Below, in pieces: positions 14,919 to 22,826 of a stretch of 49,396 bases of DNA. The DNA comes from Acidimicrobiaceae bacterium (GTDB lineage Bacteria > Actinomycetota > Acidimicrobiia > Acidimicrobiales > RAAP-2). The number at the start of each line of letters is the position of its first letter. Position 1 is the stretch's first letter. Both the position numbers and the translations under genes were made by a program. The notes beneath the pieces are model-generated. The model made no database searches, was not told the origin of the DNA, and saw only the letters and a program-made list of their open reading frames with translations. The stretch is taken from the NCBI GenBank assembly GCA_027306755.1, contig DAHUZE010000080.1, positions 1-49,396 of the forward strand, given 5' to 3'.

Positions 14919-16632
14919 CTGCAGGGGCGGCGCCCGCCGGCCCGTCGGCGACCACGCGCCCGCCCTCGAGCTCCACCACACGGTCCATCCCGACGGCCTC
15001 GGACTCCCGGTGGGTCACGAGGAGGACGCCGGTCCCGCTGCCCCGGGCCGACCGGGAGACCTCCTCCACGAGGCGCTGCCCGGAGGAGGCGTCCAGCCCG
15101 GCGGTCGGCTCGTCCAGGACGAGCACACTTCCCCCGGCGAGGAGCGCCCGGGCGATGGCGATACGCCGCCGCTGCCCGCCGGACACCTGCAGGCCCCCCT
15201 CGCCGACCGGCGTCCCCAGCCCGTCGGGCAGCGTGGCGACCCACTCGTCCAGCTGGGCCCGACGCAGCGCATCGGCGATCTCCGCGTCGCTGGCGTCCGG
15301 GCGCCCCAGCGTCAGATTGGCGCGCATGGTCCCTCCGAAGAGATGCGCGTCCTGGTCCACGAGGGAGATAGCCCGGCGCACATCCCGCTGGCGCAGCCGG
15401 CTCAGGTCCATGCCCCCCAGGGAGGCCGAGCCGGCCTGGAGCGGCCAGAATCGCAGCAACGTGTGCACGAGGCTGCTCTTGCCGGCGCCGCTCGAGCCGA
15501 TGACGGCCACCTGCTGCGCGGCAGGCACCCGCAGGCTGAGGCCGTCGAGAGCGAAGGGGAGGCCTGGCCCGTAGCGGAGGTGGGCGTCGGCCACCTCCAC
15601 GTCGAACGGCGCCCCGGGAAGCGGCTCGGGCCTCCCGGGGTCCGTGACGGGAACGGGCACGGCGTCGATGGCCAGGAGCCGCCGGCCGGCTGCCACCACA
15701 TCGGATGCCCGGACGGCGGCCAGCGCCACTGCCGGCACCGTCTCGAACGCGCCCACGGCCGCCAACGGGAGGACGCCGAGGAGCACGGCCCCCATCTGGT
15801 GGTGCCCAGCGGCGGGAATGCCGACGGCCAGGGTCCCAACGACGGCCGCACCGAGGCACGCGGTCACGACGGCCGCCGCCGCCCCGAAGGACCATGACCT
15901 CCGCCGGGCCAGGCGGGTCAGCTCCTGGTCCAGGGCCTCGACCCGGGCCAGGACACGGGCGTCGCCGCCGTAGGCCACGAGATCCGGCGCCGCACGCAGG
16001 AGGTCGACCACCTCGGCCGACAACTCACCCCTGAGGGCGGCCTCGGCGCCCCGGGCGGCCCCCCCTCGAACGGCGAGCGCAGGGGCCACCACCAGGGCCA
16101 CGGCCAAGCAGACGGCAAGCACCGCGCCGGCGGCCGGCAGGAGGGCCGCGGAGAGCGCCACGGCGAGAACGCTGGCAGCCGCGGTCACCACGACCGGCAG
16201 CAGGCAGCGTAGGAAGAGGTCCTGGAGCGTGTCCACGTCGCCGGTCACCCGGGCGAGGAGGTCACCGCTGCGCCAGTCGCGCAGGGCCGCGGGGGCCAGC
16301 GGTTCGAGCCGGTCGTACAGCCAGACGCGCCAGTGCGCCAGCGACCGGAACGCCGCGTCGTGGGCCACGAGGCGCTCGGCGTACCGAAGAGGTCCCCGCA
16401 GGAAGGCCAGCACCTCCACGGCGGCCAACAGCCCGGCGATGGCCCCTAGGCCTGGCCGGAAGGCCGCCCGGTCGACGACATAGCCCGAGCCGGCCAGGAT
16501 GCCCACGGTGGCCATGGCCCCGGCCACGCCGAGCCCGACGGCTCCGGCCAGGCGGGCCCAGGACGGGGACGCCACCTGAACGAGGCGCCGCACGACGACC
16601 CGCGTCGCCAGGTGATCGGGGCGGTCGGTCAC
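14908..16632 (-). CDS. cydC: thiol reductant ABC exporter subunit CydC
   Basis: The 574-residue fused transporter has an N-terminal six-span membrane domain ([20 protein letters not shown], then the [20 protein letters not shown] block characteristic of CydC). Its ATPase domain has Walker [10 protein letters not shown], signature VSGGQRRR and Walker [13 protein letters not shown]. With CydD it forms the heterodimeric exporter of cysteine/glutathione-type thiols needed for cytochrome bd and c-type cytochrome assembly. The GTG at 16632 overlaps the cydD stop by 4 bp. No cydAB is in the window. Confidence 0.88.
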   Translation of the reverse strand: MTDRPDHLATRVVVRRLVQVASPSWARLAGAVGLGVAGAMATVGILAGSGYVVDRAAFRPGLGAIAGLLAAVEVLAFLRGPLRYAERLVAHDAAFRSLAHWRVWLYDRLEPLAPAALRDWRSGDLLARVTGDVDTLQDLFLRCLLPVVVTAAASVLAVALSAALLPAAGAVLAVCLAVALVVAPALAVRGGAARGAEAALRGELSAEVVDLLRAAPDLVAYGGDARVLARVEALDQELTRLARRRSWSFGAAAAVVTACLGAAVVGTLAVGIPAAGHHQMGAVLLGVLPLAAVGAFETVPAVALAAVRASDVVAAGRRLLAIDAVPVPVTDPGRPEPLPGAPFDVEVADAHLRYGPGLPFALDGLSLRVPAAQQVAVIGSSGAGKSSLVHTLLRFWPLQAGSASLGGMDLSRLRQRDVRRAISLVDQDAHLFGGTMRANLTLGRPDASDAEIADALRRAQLDEWVATLPDGLGTPVGEGGLQVSGGQRRRIAIARALLAGGSVLVLDEPTAGLDASSGQRLVEEVSRSARGSGTGVLLVTHRESEAVGMDRVVELEGGRVVADGPAGAAPAATG

Positions 16633-18479
16633 CGCAGCCCGCCTCCGACCCCGAGGGGACCGCCCGGGCCGCCGAGTCCAGTCGCGGCGCCAAGGGTCTC
16701 GCCCCCCAGGGCCGCGCCGCCGTTCCCGGCCGCTCCCCCCAGGGCCGCCGCGCTGCCATCCGTGCCGGCTTCTGCGGCCTCGCGCCCGGGGAGCTCGAGG
16801 CTGCGGTCGATGCGGCCGACCAGCTCGGCTCGGTGGGCGGCTACCAGGACGGTCCGTTGCTCCAGCCAGCCGTCGAGTGACGCCCGGAGCCGCTGCTCAC
16901 TGAACCGGTCCAGATGGGCGACGGGCTCGTCCAGAAGGACGACCGGTGCGTCCCGGAGCACCGCGCGTGCGATCGCCACCCGTTGCCGCTCGCCCGCGCT
17001 CAGCGTGAGGCCGCCCTCCCCGACCGGCGTGTCCAGACGCTGGGGGAGCCCTCGGAGCATCGGGGCCAACCCGGTCAGTTCGGCCACCTCTTCCAGGGCG
17101 TTGTCAGAGGCGTCCGGTCGGGCCAGCCGCAGGTTGTCGGCAAGGGTCCCGTGGACGAGCTGGGGGCGTTGAGGCACCCAGGCGAGGAGCCGGCGCCAGG
17201 CCCCGGGGTCGATCGACTGCAGGTCGAGCCCTCCCACCAGGACCCGCCCGGCGTCGGGCCGGACGAACCCAAGCAGCACAGCGACCGCCGTGGACTTGCC
17301 CGATCCGGACGGACCCAGCAGGGCCACGTGCTCGCCGCTTCCCAGCGCCAGATCCAGCCCGTCGAGCACAGGCGCAGCACGACCAGGGAAGGTCACGCGT
17401 CCCCCCTCGATGCGGATGCCCTCCTCCCGGAGGCGGAAGGCGGGGCGCAGTCCGGCCGTGGCCCCCGCTCCGGCCGGAGGGCCGCCGGCGGGGATCCCGG
17501 CGTCGAGGACCGAGAGGATGCGCTCGGCCGCCGCCTGGCCCTCCTCGCTGGCATGGAACTCGGCGCCGGCACGCCGGAGCGGCAGGAACACCTCGGGGGA
17601 GACGAGCAGCACTGCCAGAGCCGTGTACAGGCTGACGGTCCCCCCCAGCAGGCGAAGTCCCAGGACCATGGCCACCAGTCCGGTGCCGATGCCGGCCACG
17701 AACTCGAGAGCCAGCGCGGAGAGGAAGGCGATCCGCAGCGTGCCCAGCGTCGTCTGGCGCAGTCCTTCGGTGGCCGCGGCAACCTCCCGGCGTCCCTGCG
17801 CCTCCTGCCCGAACGCCCTCAGCGTCGGCAGCCCGCGCAACAGCTCGAGGAATCGGGCGGAAAGGGACGACAGGCGTCGCCACTGGCGGCGGGTCCGGGC
17901 CGCAGACGCCCGTCCGAACCTGACCATGGCCAGCGGCACGACCGCCACCAGGCCGAGCAGGATCAGGAACGAGGGCCAGTCCTCCCACGCCACCCAGCCC
18001 AGCAGGCCGAGAGGGGCGAGCCCGGCCAAGATGGCCTGGGGGAGGTAGCGGCCGAAGTAGACGTCCAGCGCGCTGATGCCTCGCGTGGCCACCAGCGAGA
18101 GCTCCCCCGCCTGCTCGCCGGCCAGCCACGTCGGCCCCAGTGCCAGTGCGTGGCGCAGGAGCTGGCGCCGGAGCGCCGAGGTGACCGCGGCACTCGTCCG
18201 CTGGGCGAACGACTCACCCGCCCAGACGGCCAGGCCCCGGGCAGCGAAGGCCGCGGCCAGCCCGACCAGCTCCGGAACCAGAGAGCCCAGCCGGACATGG
18301 CGCAGCATCGCGTCGGAGACCACAGTTCCCAACAGCACGGCCTGGGCCACGACGCTGACGGTGGCGACCAGGCCGACCGCGACGGCAAAGACGAGGTAGC
18401 GGCGGGTCGCCGCGACCCGGGCGGCCAGACGGCGGTCGATCAGGCCCCCGCGGCGCCGCTCGGCGGCAAGGGTGGACAT
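16629..18479 (-). CDS. cydD: thiol reductant ABC exporter subunit CydD
   Basis: The 616-residue protein is the partner of CydC: a membrane domain (YLVFAVAVGLVATVSVVAQA onward, with TSALRRQLLRHALALGPTWL and GELSLVATRGISALD) and an ATPase domain with Walker A GPSGSGKST, a variant signature LSAGERQR and Walker B VVLLDEPVAHLD. The LSAGE variant is common in CydD. The last 50 or so residues are a Gly/Ala-rich tail (GGAAGNGGAALGG) absent from typical CydD and probably disordered. It is the first gene of the cydDC operon, starting at an ATG with GGCGGCGAG upstream. Confidence 0.88.
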   Translation of the reverse strand: MSTLAAERRRGGLIDRRLAARVAATRRYLVFAVAVGLVATVSVVAQAVLLGTVVSDAMLRHVRLGSLVPELVGLAAAFAARGLAVWAGESFAQRTSAAVTSALRRQLLRHALALGPTWLAGEQAGELSLVATRGISALDVYFGRYLPQAILAGLAPLGLLGWVAWEDWPSFLILLGLVAVVPLAMVRFGRASAARTRRQWRRLSSLSARFLELLRGLPTLRAFGQEAQGRREVAAATEGLRQTTLGTLRIAFLSALALEFVAGIGTGLVAMVLGLRLLGGTVSLYTALAVLLVSPEVFLPLRRAGAEFHASEEGQAAAERILSVLDAGIPAGGPPAGAGATAGLRPAFRLREEGIRIEGGRVTFPGRAAPVLDGLDLALGSGEHVALLGPSGSGKSTAVAVLLGFVRPDAGRVLVGGLDLQSIDPGAWRRLLAWVPQRPQLVHGTLADNLRLARPDASDNALEEVAELTGLAPMLRGLPQRLDTPVGEGGLTLSAGERQRVAIARAVLRDAPVVLLDEPVAHLDRFSEQRLRASLDGWLEQRTVLVAAHRAELVGRIDRSLELPGREAAEAGTDGSAAALGGAAGNGGAALGGETLGAATGLGGPGGPLGVGGGLR

Positions 18480-18725
18480 CTCGCCGCCAACCTAATGGAC
18501 CGGGGTCGCCCGGTCGCTGGCGGCACCGGAGCCCCGGGGGTGCGCGGCAGACGTGACGCTGCGTCTCGTGGCCTGGGCTCGTCTGGCGGAGACGACCAGG
18601 CTCGACCACCAGCGACGGCCGTGCACGTGGCGCGTCACAGGGCCGGCGATGAGTCTGGGCGATCGCGCTGGCGATGCCGCTACGCGGCTGGATGGTCTGG
18701 CTACGCCACCATTTGCCTACAGGGG
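18480..18725. other. gap upstream of cydD and the secreted-protein pair
   Basis: GC-rich sequence without a supported gene on either strand; it should hold the cydD promoter. No clear -10/-35 pair for cydD can be read. At its right end composition shifts towards the AT-richer accessory genes. Confidence 0.4.
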
Positions 18726-18754
18726 TTGCGTTAGTTTCCCTACGGGTCTACAAT
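18726..18754 (+). promoter_or_regulatory. sigma70-type promoter for the secreted-protein pair
   Basis: TTGCGT at 18726-18731 and TACAAT at 18749-18754 are separated by exactly 17 bp and are each close to the TTGACA/TATAAT consensus. Transcription would start near 18761, leaving a leader of about 60 bases that ends in AGGAGG before the ATG at 18822. Confidence 0.55.
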
Positions 18755-18821
18755 CGACCTTGCGTCGAGATTCGCACTGCGTTGGTCGAAGGATTACGCG
18801 TGGGCGAGCCAGGAGGCAGTG

Positions 18822-19304
18822 ATGGAGCGTCGCTCTTGTCGCCAGCGGCTGAGTTTTGATGATTGGCTCGGCCTGCGCTTGACGATTCTTTTGGCTGGTG
18901 CGCTCTGTATCGCCTTCTTGACTCCCGGGGTGGCAGCCGCTGGGCAGTACGAATCAAGCACAACCAGCGGCGTCTACGTCAACGGCTATACATATCACAT
19001 GTATTCTTGGATTACAACGTCACCCGGCAAGTCTGCTTCATTCGGCACTCACGTTACAGAGGCACAGGGCATCGGATGGCCCTCGGGGTGGGTGGAAATT
19101 GAGGCGCGCATTTTCTACTCAACAGGGACGCTTTGTAGGGCTAGCACAAAACATGTCTTTGGCGTCGCGAGCGGAGCTGGTGTTGAAGATTCGCCGGCAT
19201 GCGGTGCTGGTCCCCTGTACTTCAGTGAGGGGTTGACTTGGTTCTGGAACGGAAGTGGCTATGACGAGTACCACACCCTTCCGACCCCAAATGATACAAC
19301 GTAG
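18822..19304 (+). CDS. secreted protein of unknown function
   Basis: The 160-residue protein has an N-terminal signal peptide (LTILLAGALCIAFLTPGVAA, cleavage probably after AAA-G) and a beta-rich mature part with YVNGYTYHMYSWITTSPGKS, two Cys (GTLCRAS and DSPACGAG) that may pair, and a WFWNGSGYDEYH segment near the end. Its ATG has AGGAGG 5 bp upstream. Base composition is clearly less GC-rich than the flanking housekeeping genes, a sign of transfer. It is followed 29 bp later by a second secreted protein. No family is recognised. Confidence 0.6.
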   Translation: MERRSCRQRLSFDDWLGLRLTILLAGALCIAFLTPGVAAAGQYESSTTSGVYVNGYTYHMYSWITTSPGKSASFGTHVTEAQGIGWPSGWVEIEARIFYSTGTLCRASTKHVFGVASGAGVEDSPACGAGPLYFSEGLTWFWNGSGYDEYHTLPTPNDTT

Positions 19305-19333
19305 ACCCGCATCTAGAGGACAGGACCGAACAC

Positions 19334-19795
19334 ATGAAGCACCGTTCTAAGCGAATGGCAGGAGTTGCGGCAGCGATGATGATTGCTTCGGGAGCAAGCG
19401 TTGCCGTTGCGGTCGGATGGTCCGGAGGGAGCACCCCAAACGTTCATCCTGCCGCCTCTGGCGCGGGCGCCGTAGCCCCAGTAGGCGATGAGGTAATGCC
19501 GGTTAGCGTTAATGCGAATGGGCAAACCTACGGTTCTGCCGTAGGAGCGAGCTCGTCTGCTGGACTGCCTGACTTAATTCGGGTTCGCGCGACAAATGGC
19601 GTCTTTGGCTACATCACTAAAGTGGCCTATTTGGGTCCAGCGTTGCCGACTCCGACACAGGTCAAGTCTTATCCCAAGAACACCCAGGGAGACTACGTAG
19701 CTCCTTCGAGAAGCGTCCCGGTCTACACAAGCAACGGTACGTCACAAGTCGGTGTGTTCACGTTTGGCGGGGGTACGTATCAAACAAATCGATGA
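19334..19795 (+). CDS. secreted protein of unknown function
   Basis: The 153-residue protein has a basic N-terminus (MKHRSKRM) and a signal peptide core (AGVAAAMMIASGASVAVAVG). The mature domain contains NANGQTYGSAVGAS, PDLIRVRATNGVFGYITKVA, RSVPVYTSNGTSQVGVFTFG. The NGQTYGS ... GY ... VPVY ... IG/VG-F pattern recalls a small beta domain seen in various actinobacterial and firmicute exported proteins, but I cannot name it. GAGGACAGG lies upstream of the ATG. It probably shares the promoter at 18726 with the preceding gene. Confidence 0.6.
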   Translation: MKHRSKRMAGVAAAMMIASGASVAVAVGWSGGSTPNVHPAASGAGAVAPVGDEVMPVSVNANGQTYGSAVGASSSAGLPDLIRVRATNGVFGYITKVAYLGPALPTPTQVKSYPKNTQGDYVAPSRSVPVYTSNGTSQVGVFTFGGGTYQTNR

Positions 19796-20057
19796 ACGTC
19801 TTCCGTTGTTCCCCTCTGGCTCTCATGCGGGCCACGAACCAGGGTCACCACAAAGTCGGCGCATGACTGCCTGAGTAGGGAACTCACCGTCTCCCGGCAT
19901 AGATGTAGGTGCTCGAGGCAATCCCGCAGGTCCGAACCCCGTGCCACAACCGGCCCCCTCTGCGGCTATGCGACCTCCGCCCGCTACGACACCCGGCCCG
20001 ACGCCCTCCGCCTGGCGGCAACTCGACCTCGGCATCTGGCGCTCTGGTGCTTAGCGT
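19796..20057. other. gap between secreted-protein pair and mazEF remnant
   Basis: About 260 bp without a supported gene. Open frames here lack start signals and recognisable motifs, and I could not fold a tRNA or terminator in it. Confidence 0.3.
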
Positions 20058-20480
20058 CTAACCGCTCGAGGACGCAATGCCCAGGAAGGCGACCAGGGCC
20101 CGGTTGACGCGGACGACCTCCGCATCGTCGGGTATCCCGGGACGCTCACCGAGCCTGGATCGACGCACCGTGGTGAGGTTGTCGACCATCAGTCGGGAAG
20201 GATCGCGCAGTCCGTTGCCAGGTGAAGCCGGGATGGGCAGTCGGAACAACGGCGCCTCGGTCGGGTCGGTGGTGAAGAGGCACATGGAGACCGAGTCCAC
20301 GAACCCCTGGTCGTCGTCGTCACGCTCGCTGGCAGCGACGGCACGCGCCTGGCGGTGGGCCTCCTCGGCGAATCTTGGGGTCCAGTCGTCAGGGACCCAG
20401 ATCTGGATTGGGCGCACACCTTGCTCCCGAGGCCCGGGTCGGTACTCGCGCACCCGGCGTCTCGATCCGGTGTCGGACAC
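20058..20480 (-). CDS. in-frame fusion of a MazE-like antitoxin and a MazF toxin lacking its N-terminus
   Basis: The first half matches actinobacterial MazE-type antitoxins: RRRVREYRPGPREQGVRPIQ, then IWVPDDWTPRFAEEAHRQAR and DDQGFVDSVS at the usual antitoxin end. Instead of stopping, the frame continues into the C-terminal two thirds of MazF: CLFTTDPTEAPLFRLPIPAS, NGLRDPSRLMVDNLTTVRRS and VVRVNRALVAFLG. The toxin's N-terminal strand (RRGD...RP.LVVQ, with the catalytic Arg) is missing, so RNase activity is unlikely. The GTG at 20480 has GGAGG 9 bp upstream; longer starts exist at 20489 and 20504. An IS1595-family element begins 26 bp upstream of this start. Confidence 0.6.
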   Translation of the reverse strand: MSDTGSRRRVREYRPGPREQGVRPIQIWVPDDWTPRFAEEAHRQARAVAASERDDDDQGFVDSVSMCLFTTDPTEAPLFRLPIPASPGNGLRDPSRLMVDNLTTVRRSRLGERPGIPDDAEVVRVNRALVAFLGIASSSG

Positions 20481-20505
20481 GAGGATCATCTCCTCCGATT
20501 CCAAC

Positions 20506-20558
20506 GTTACATGTAAATGGGCTCGCGCGTTTGCTACGCGGCCCTGGTCAGAGGCACA
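20506..20558. repeat. left terminal inverted repeat of the IS1595-family element
   Basis: 53 bp that match the reverse complement of 22206-22258 except at one position (GCTACG versus GCTGCG). The outermost part contains the palindrome TTACATGTAA. Confidence 0.85.
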
Positions 20559-20566
20559 CTTTGTAG

Positions 20567-21730
20567 ATGGAAAACGCGGCGGGGCGCTGGAACCTGGCTC
20601 CCAGGCGCCTCAAGGCGGGGCGCCACTACCCGGGGACCTGGCAGGAGTTCATCGCCTGGTTCGCCACCGAAACAGGATGCCACGACTACCTCGGCGACCT
20701 GCGTTGGCATGACGGCTTCGTCTGCCCGTTGTGCGAGGAGGTCGGCGGCCACCGCACGGGCATGCGTTGGTGGTGTCCTTCCTGCCGGCGCTGGTCCTCT
20801 GTCACCACCCGCACCTCCGTGCAACAGACCCACGTCACGCTCCAGACGTGGCTGTTGGCGGTCTGGCTCATGTCGAGCGACAAGCGGGGCGTGAGCGCCA
20901 CATTCCTTGCGTCCTCCCTCGGCATCGACTATCGCACTGCCTGGCACATCCTGCACAAGGTCCGACTCACCTTCTCCCAAGAAGACCGAGATCCGCTCAC
21001 TGGACTCGTTGAGATCGACGAGATGTACCTCGGCGGTCAAGACCTCGGCAACAACCGCAGGGGGAGGAGCCTGGCGACTAAAGCCTGCGTGGTCATCGCC
21101 TGTGAGTGCAAACGGGGCAAAGTCATTGGCCGAATTCGTATGGGGCGCTTGGAGGACTCCACCCACACGTCGCTCGAACCCTGGATGCAGCGTCATGTGG
21201 AGAAAGGGTCGGCCATCCATACTGACGGGCACAGTGGCTACGTCAACCTGAAGACCCTCGGCTATCGCCACATAGTCACGTCCATGACGCAGTCGCCCCA
21301 TCCCGCCCACGTCGTGTTCCCACGGGTACACACCATCGCCAGCCTCTCCAAACGTTGGATACTGGGCACCCACCACGGCGGCATCCACCCTCAGTACCTC
21401 GACCCTTACATGGACGAGTTCGTCTTCAGGTTCAACCGCCGGCACTCTTGGTCGAGAGGGCTCGTGTTCTACCGGGTGCTCCAGGGATTGTTAGAGCGGG
21501 ACGCGTACGTGACCAGGCCACAGGTCCATCGAGTGCCCCTCCCGAAGCCCGCTACAACAGGCACACAGGCGAGCGGCGCGCTCAAGACCTCCAAGCGCAA
21601 GCAGGATGCTGCGAACCAGAAGCTGGTCGAAGACGAGCTCTTCACCTGGGCCGAGCTCGACGACACCGAGGCACCGCCCACACCGTTCTCCCCGCTATCT
21701 GAACTGCCGAGTTCCGAGCCGGTGCGCTAA
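20567..21730 (+). CDS. IS1595-family transposase (ISXO2-like)
   Basis: The 387-residue transposase begins with a zinc-ribbon domain (GFVCPLCEEVGG and RWWCPSCRRWSSVTT: two CxxC pairs), then a helical region (GIDYRTAWHILHKVR). The ISXO2-like catalytic core has VEIDEMYLGG (first acidic residue), the second Asp in HTDGHSGYVNL and, further on, FRFNRRHS near the core's end. The third acidic position cannot be assigned with certainty. The protein extends about 60 residues past the core in a charged tail. The ATG at 20567 is just inside the left terminal repeat. No frameshift is seen. Confidence 0.9.
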   Translation: MENAAGRWNLAPRRLKAGRHYPGTWQEFIAWFATETGCHDYLGDLRWHDGFVCPLCEEVGGHRTGMRWWCPSCRRWSSVTTRTSVQQTHVTLQTWLLAVWLMSSDKRGVSATFLASSLGIDYRTAWHILHKVRLTFSQEDRDPLTGLVEIDEMYLGGQDLGNNRRGRSLATKACVVIACECKRGKVIGRIRMGRLEDSTHTSLEPWMQRHVEKGSAIHTDGHSGYVNLKTLGYRHIVTSMTQSPHPAHVVFPRVHTIASLSKRWILGTHHGGIHPQYLDPYMDEFVFRFNRRHSWSRGLVFYRVLQGLLERDAYVTRPQVHRVPLPKPATTGTQASGALKTSKRKQDAANQKLVEDELFTWAELDDTEAPPTPFSPLSELPSSEPVR

Positions 21731-21779
21731 GGCGCCGCACCTCATTGCAGACGGCCAACCAATGGTTACTATACGAGGT

Positions 21780-22172
21780 ATGAGGTTCCGAACTGTTGCT
21801 GTCCTTATGGTTGGACTTGTTGCTCTTGTGGCGCTCGGAGCTTCGCTCGCTGCCGTCGAGGGACAAGTGCCGGCCAATCCGGCTCCGCACTCCTACGCCG
21901 CTGCAAAGGCTGAAGCCATGCGCCTTTGTCATGCGGCGTTCGGTTCCAGACTGCTCGGAGCGGGACCTGCTTCTGTCGGCAATGTGCGGACACCCGCACG
22001 GACGGACCTGACTTACCAAGCCCGTCCCCAAGCCTTCTCCGGCGTGTCCACAACTACATTTGCCGCCTACTGCGACGTGGCTGCGGGTGCGAAGTTCCAC
22101 AAGCTCTACGCCATCGCAAAGGGCTTCGGGCCTGTGTTCATCAAGGGTCCCACACGCCGATACTCGGCCTGA
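21780..22172 (+). CDS. small secreted passenger protein inside the IS1595-family element
   Basis: The 130-residue protein starts at the ATG at 21780 with ACGAGGT upstream (an in-frame ATG at 21762 would add six residues). It has a signal peptide, TVAVLMVGLVALVALGASLA, and a mature part with AAAKAEAMRLCHAAFGSRLL and AYCDVAAGAKFHKLYAIAKG, whose two Cys may pair. It lies wholly between the transposase stop and the right terminal repeat, in the same direction, so it moves with the element. It is not a transposase accessory of any kind I know; IS1595 elements are known to carry passengers. Function unknown. Confidence 0.6.
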   Translation: MRFRTVAVLMVGLVALVALGASLAAVEGQVPANPAPHSYAAAKAEAMRLCHAAFGSRLLGAGPASVGNVRTPARTDLTYQARPQAFSGVSTTTFAAYCDVAAGAKFHKLYAIAKGFGPVFIKGPTRRYSA

Positions 22173-22205
22173 CGCCCAACTGAATGGCCAAAGCTACCCG
22201 GGAAT

Positions 22206-22258
22206 TGTGCCTCTGACCAGGGCCGCGCAGCAAACGCGCGAGCCCATTTACATGTAAC
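22206..22258. repeat. right terminal inverted repeat of the IS1595-family element
   Basis: Reverse complement of 20506-20558 with one mismatch. It ends 75 bp from the 3' end of the RNase P RNA gene. Confidence 0.85.
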
Positions 22259-22333
22259 CCGGGCGCCGGCGACGCGAGGAGCCATAGGACGGGGAGGATG
22301 GTCCCCACGCTGGTGTGCTCGGCTGGCAGTGGT

Positions 22334-22709
<376 letters not shown>

Positions 22710-22826
22710 TCCACCAGTTTGCCAGCGTCCGGCCTACCCTGCCGACGCGGACGTCGACGCACTCCTAGGCTTCCGAGCCGGGCACGTCATGGGGCCCGGA
22801 ACCACCCCGTCGCTAGGGTGGGCGCC

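Larger units (their letters stand above)
20506..22258 (+). mobile_element. IS1595-family element with a passenger gene
   Basis: The 1753-bp element is bounded by 53-bp terminal inverted repeats with one mismatch, both opening GTTACATGTAAATGGG. It encodes an ISXO2-like transposase and, downstream of it, a small secreted protein. The flanks (ATTCCAAC left, CCGGGCGC right) do not match, so the expected 8-bp target duplication is absent, perhaps through later rearrangement. It sits between the mazEF fusion and the 3' end of rnpB. Confidence 0.85.

Noticed and set aside
15705-18734. Long plus-strand frames opposite cydDC
   Set aside because: Composition is Arg/Pro/Gln-rich with no domain; the minus strand encodes full ABC transporters.
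19820-20040. Possible tRNA, suggested by GGTTCGGACC-like text on the minus strand
   Set aside because: No acceptor stem, D-arm or anticodon arm could be paired around it.
20498-22266. Target site duplication of the IS1595-family element
   Set aside because: The 8-bp flanks ATTCCAAC and CCGGGCGC differ, so no duplication is claimed.
22259-22333. Intrinsic terminator of rnpB (GGGGA-CCATCC-TCCCC on the minus strand)
   Set aside because: Short stem without a T-run; too weak to call.
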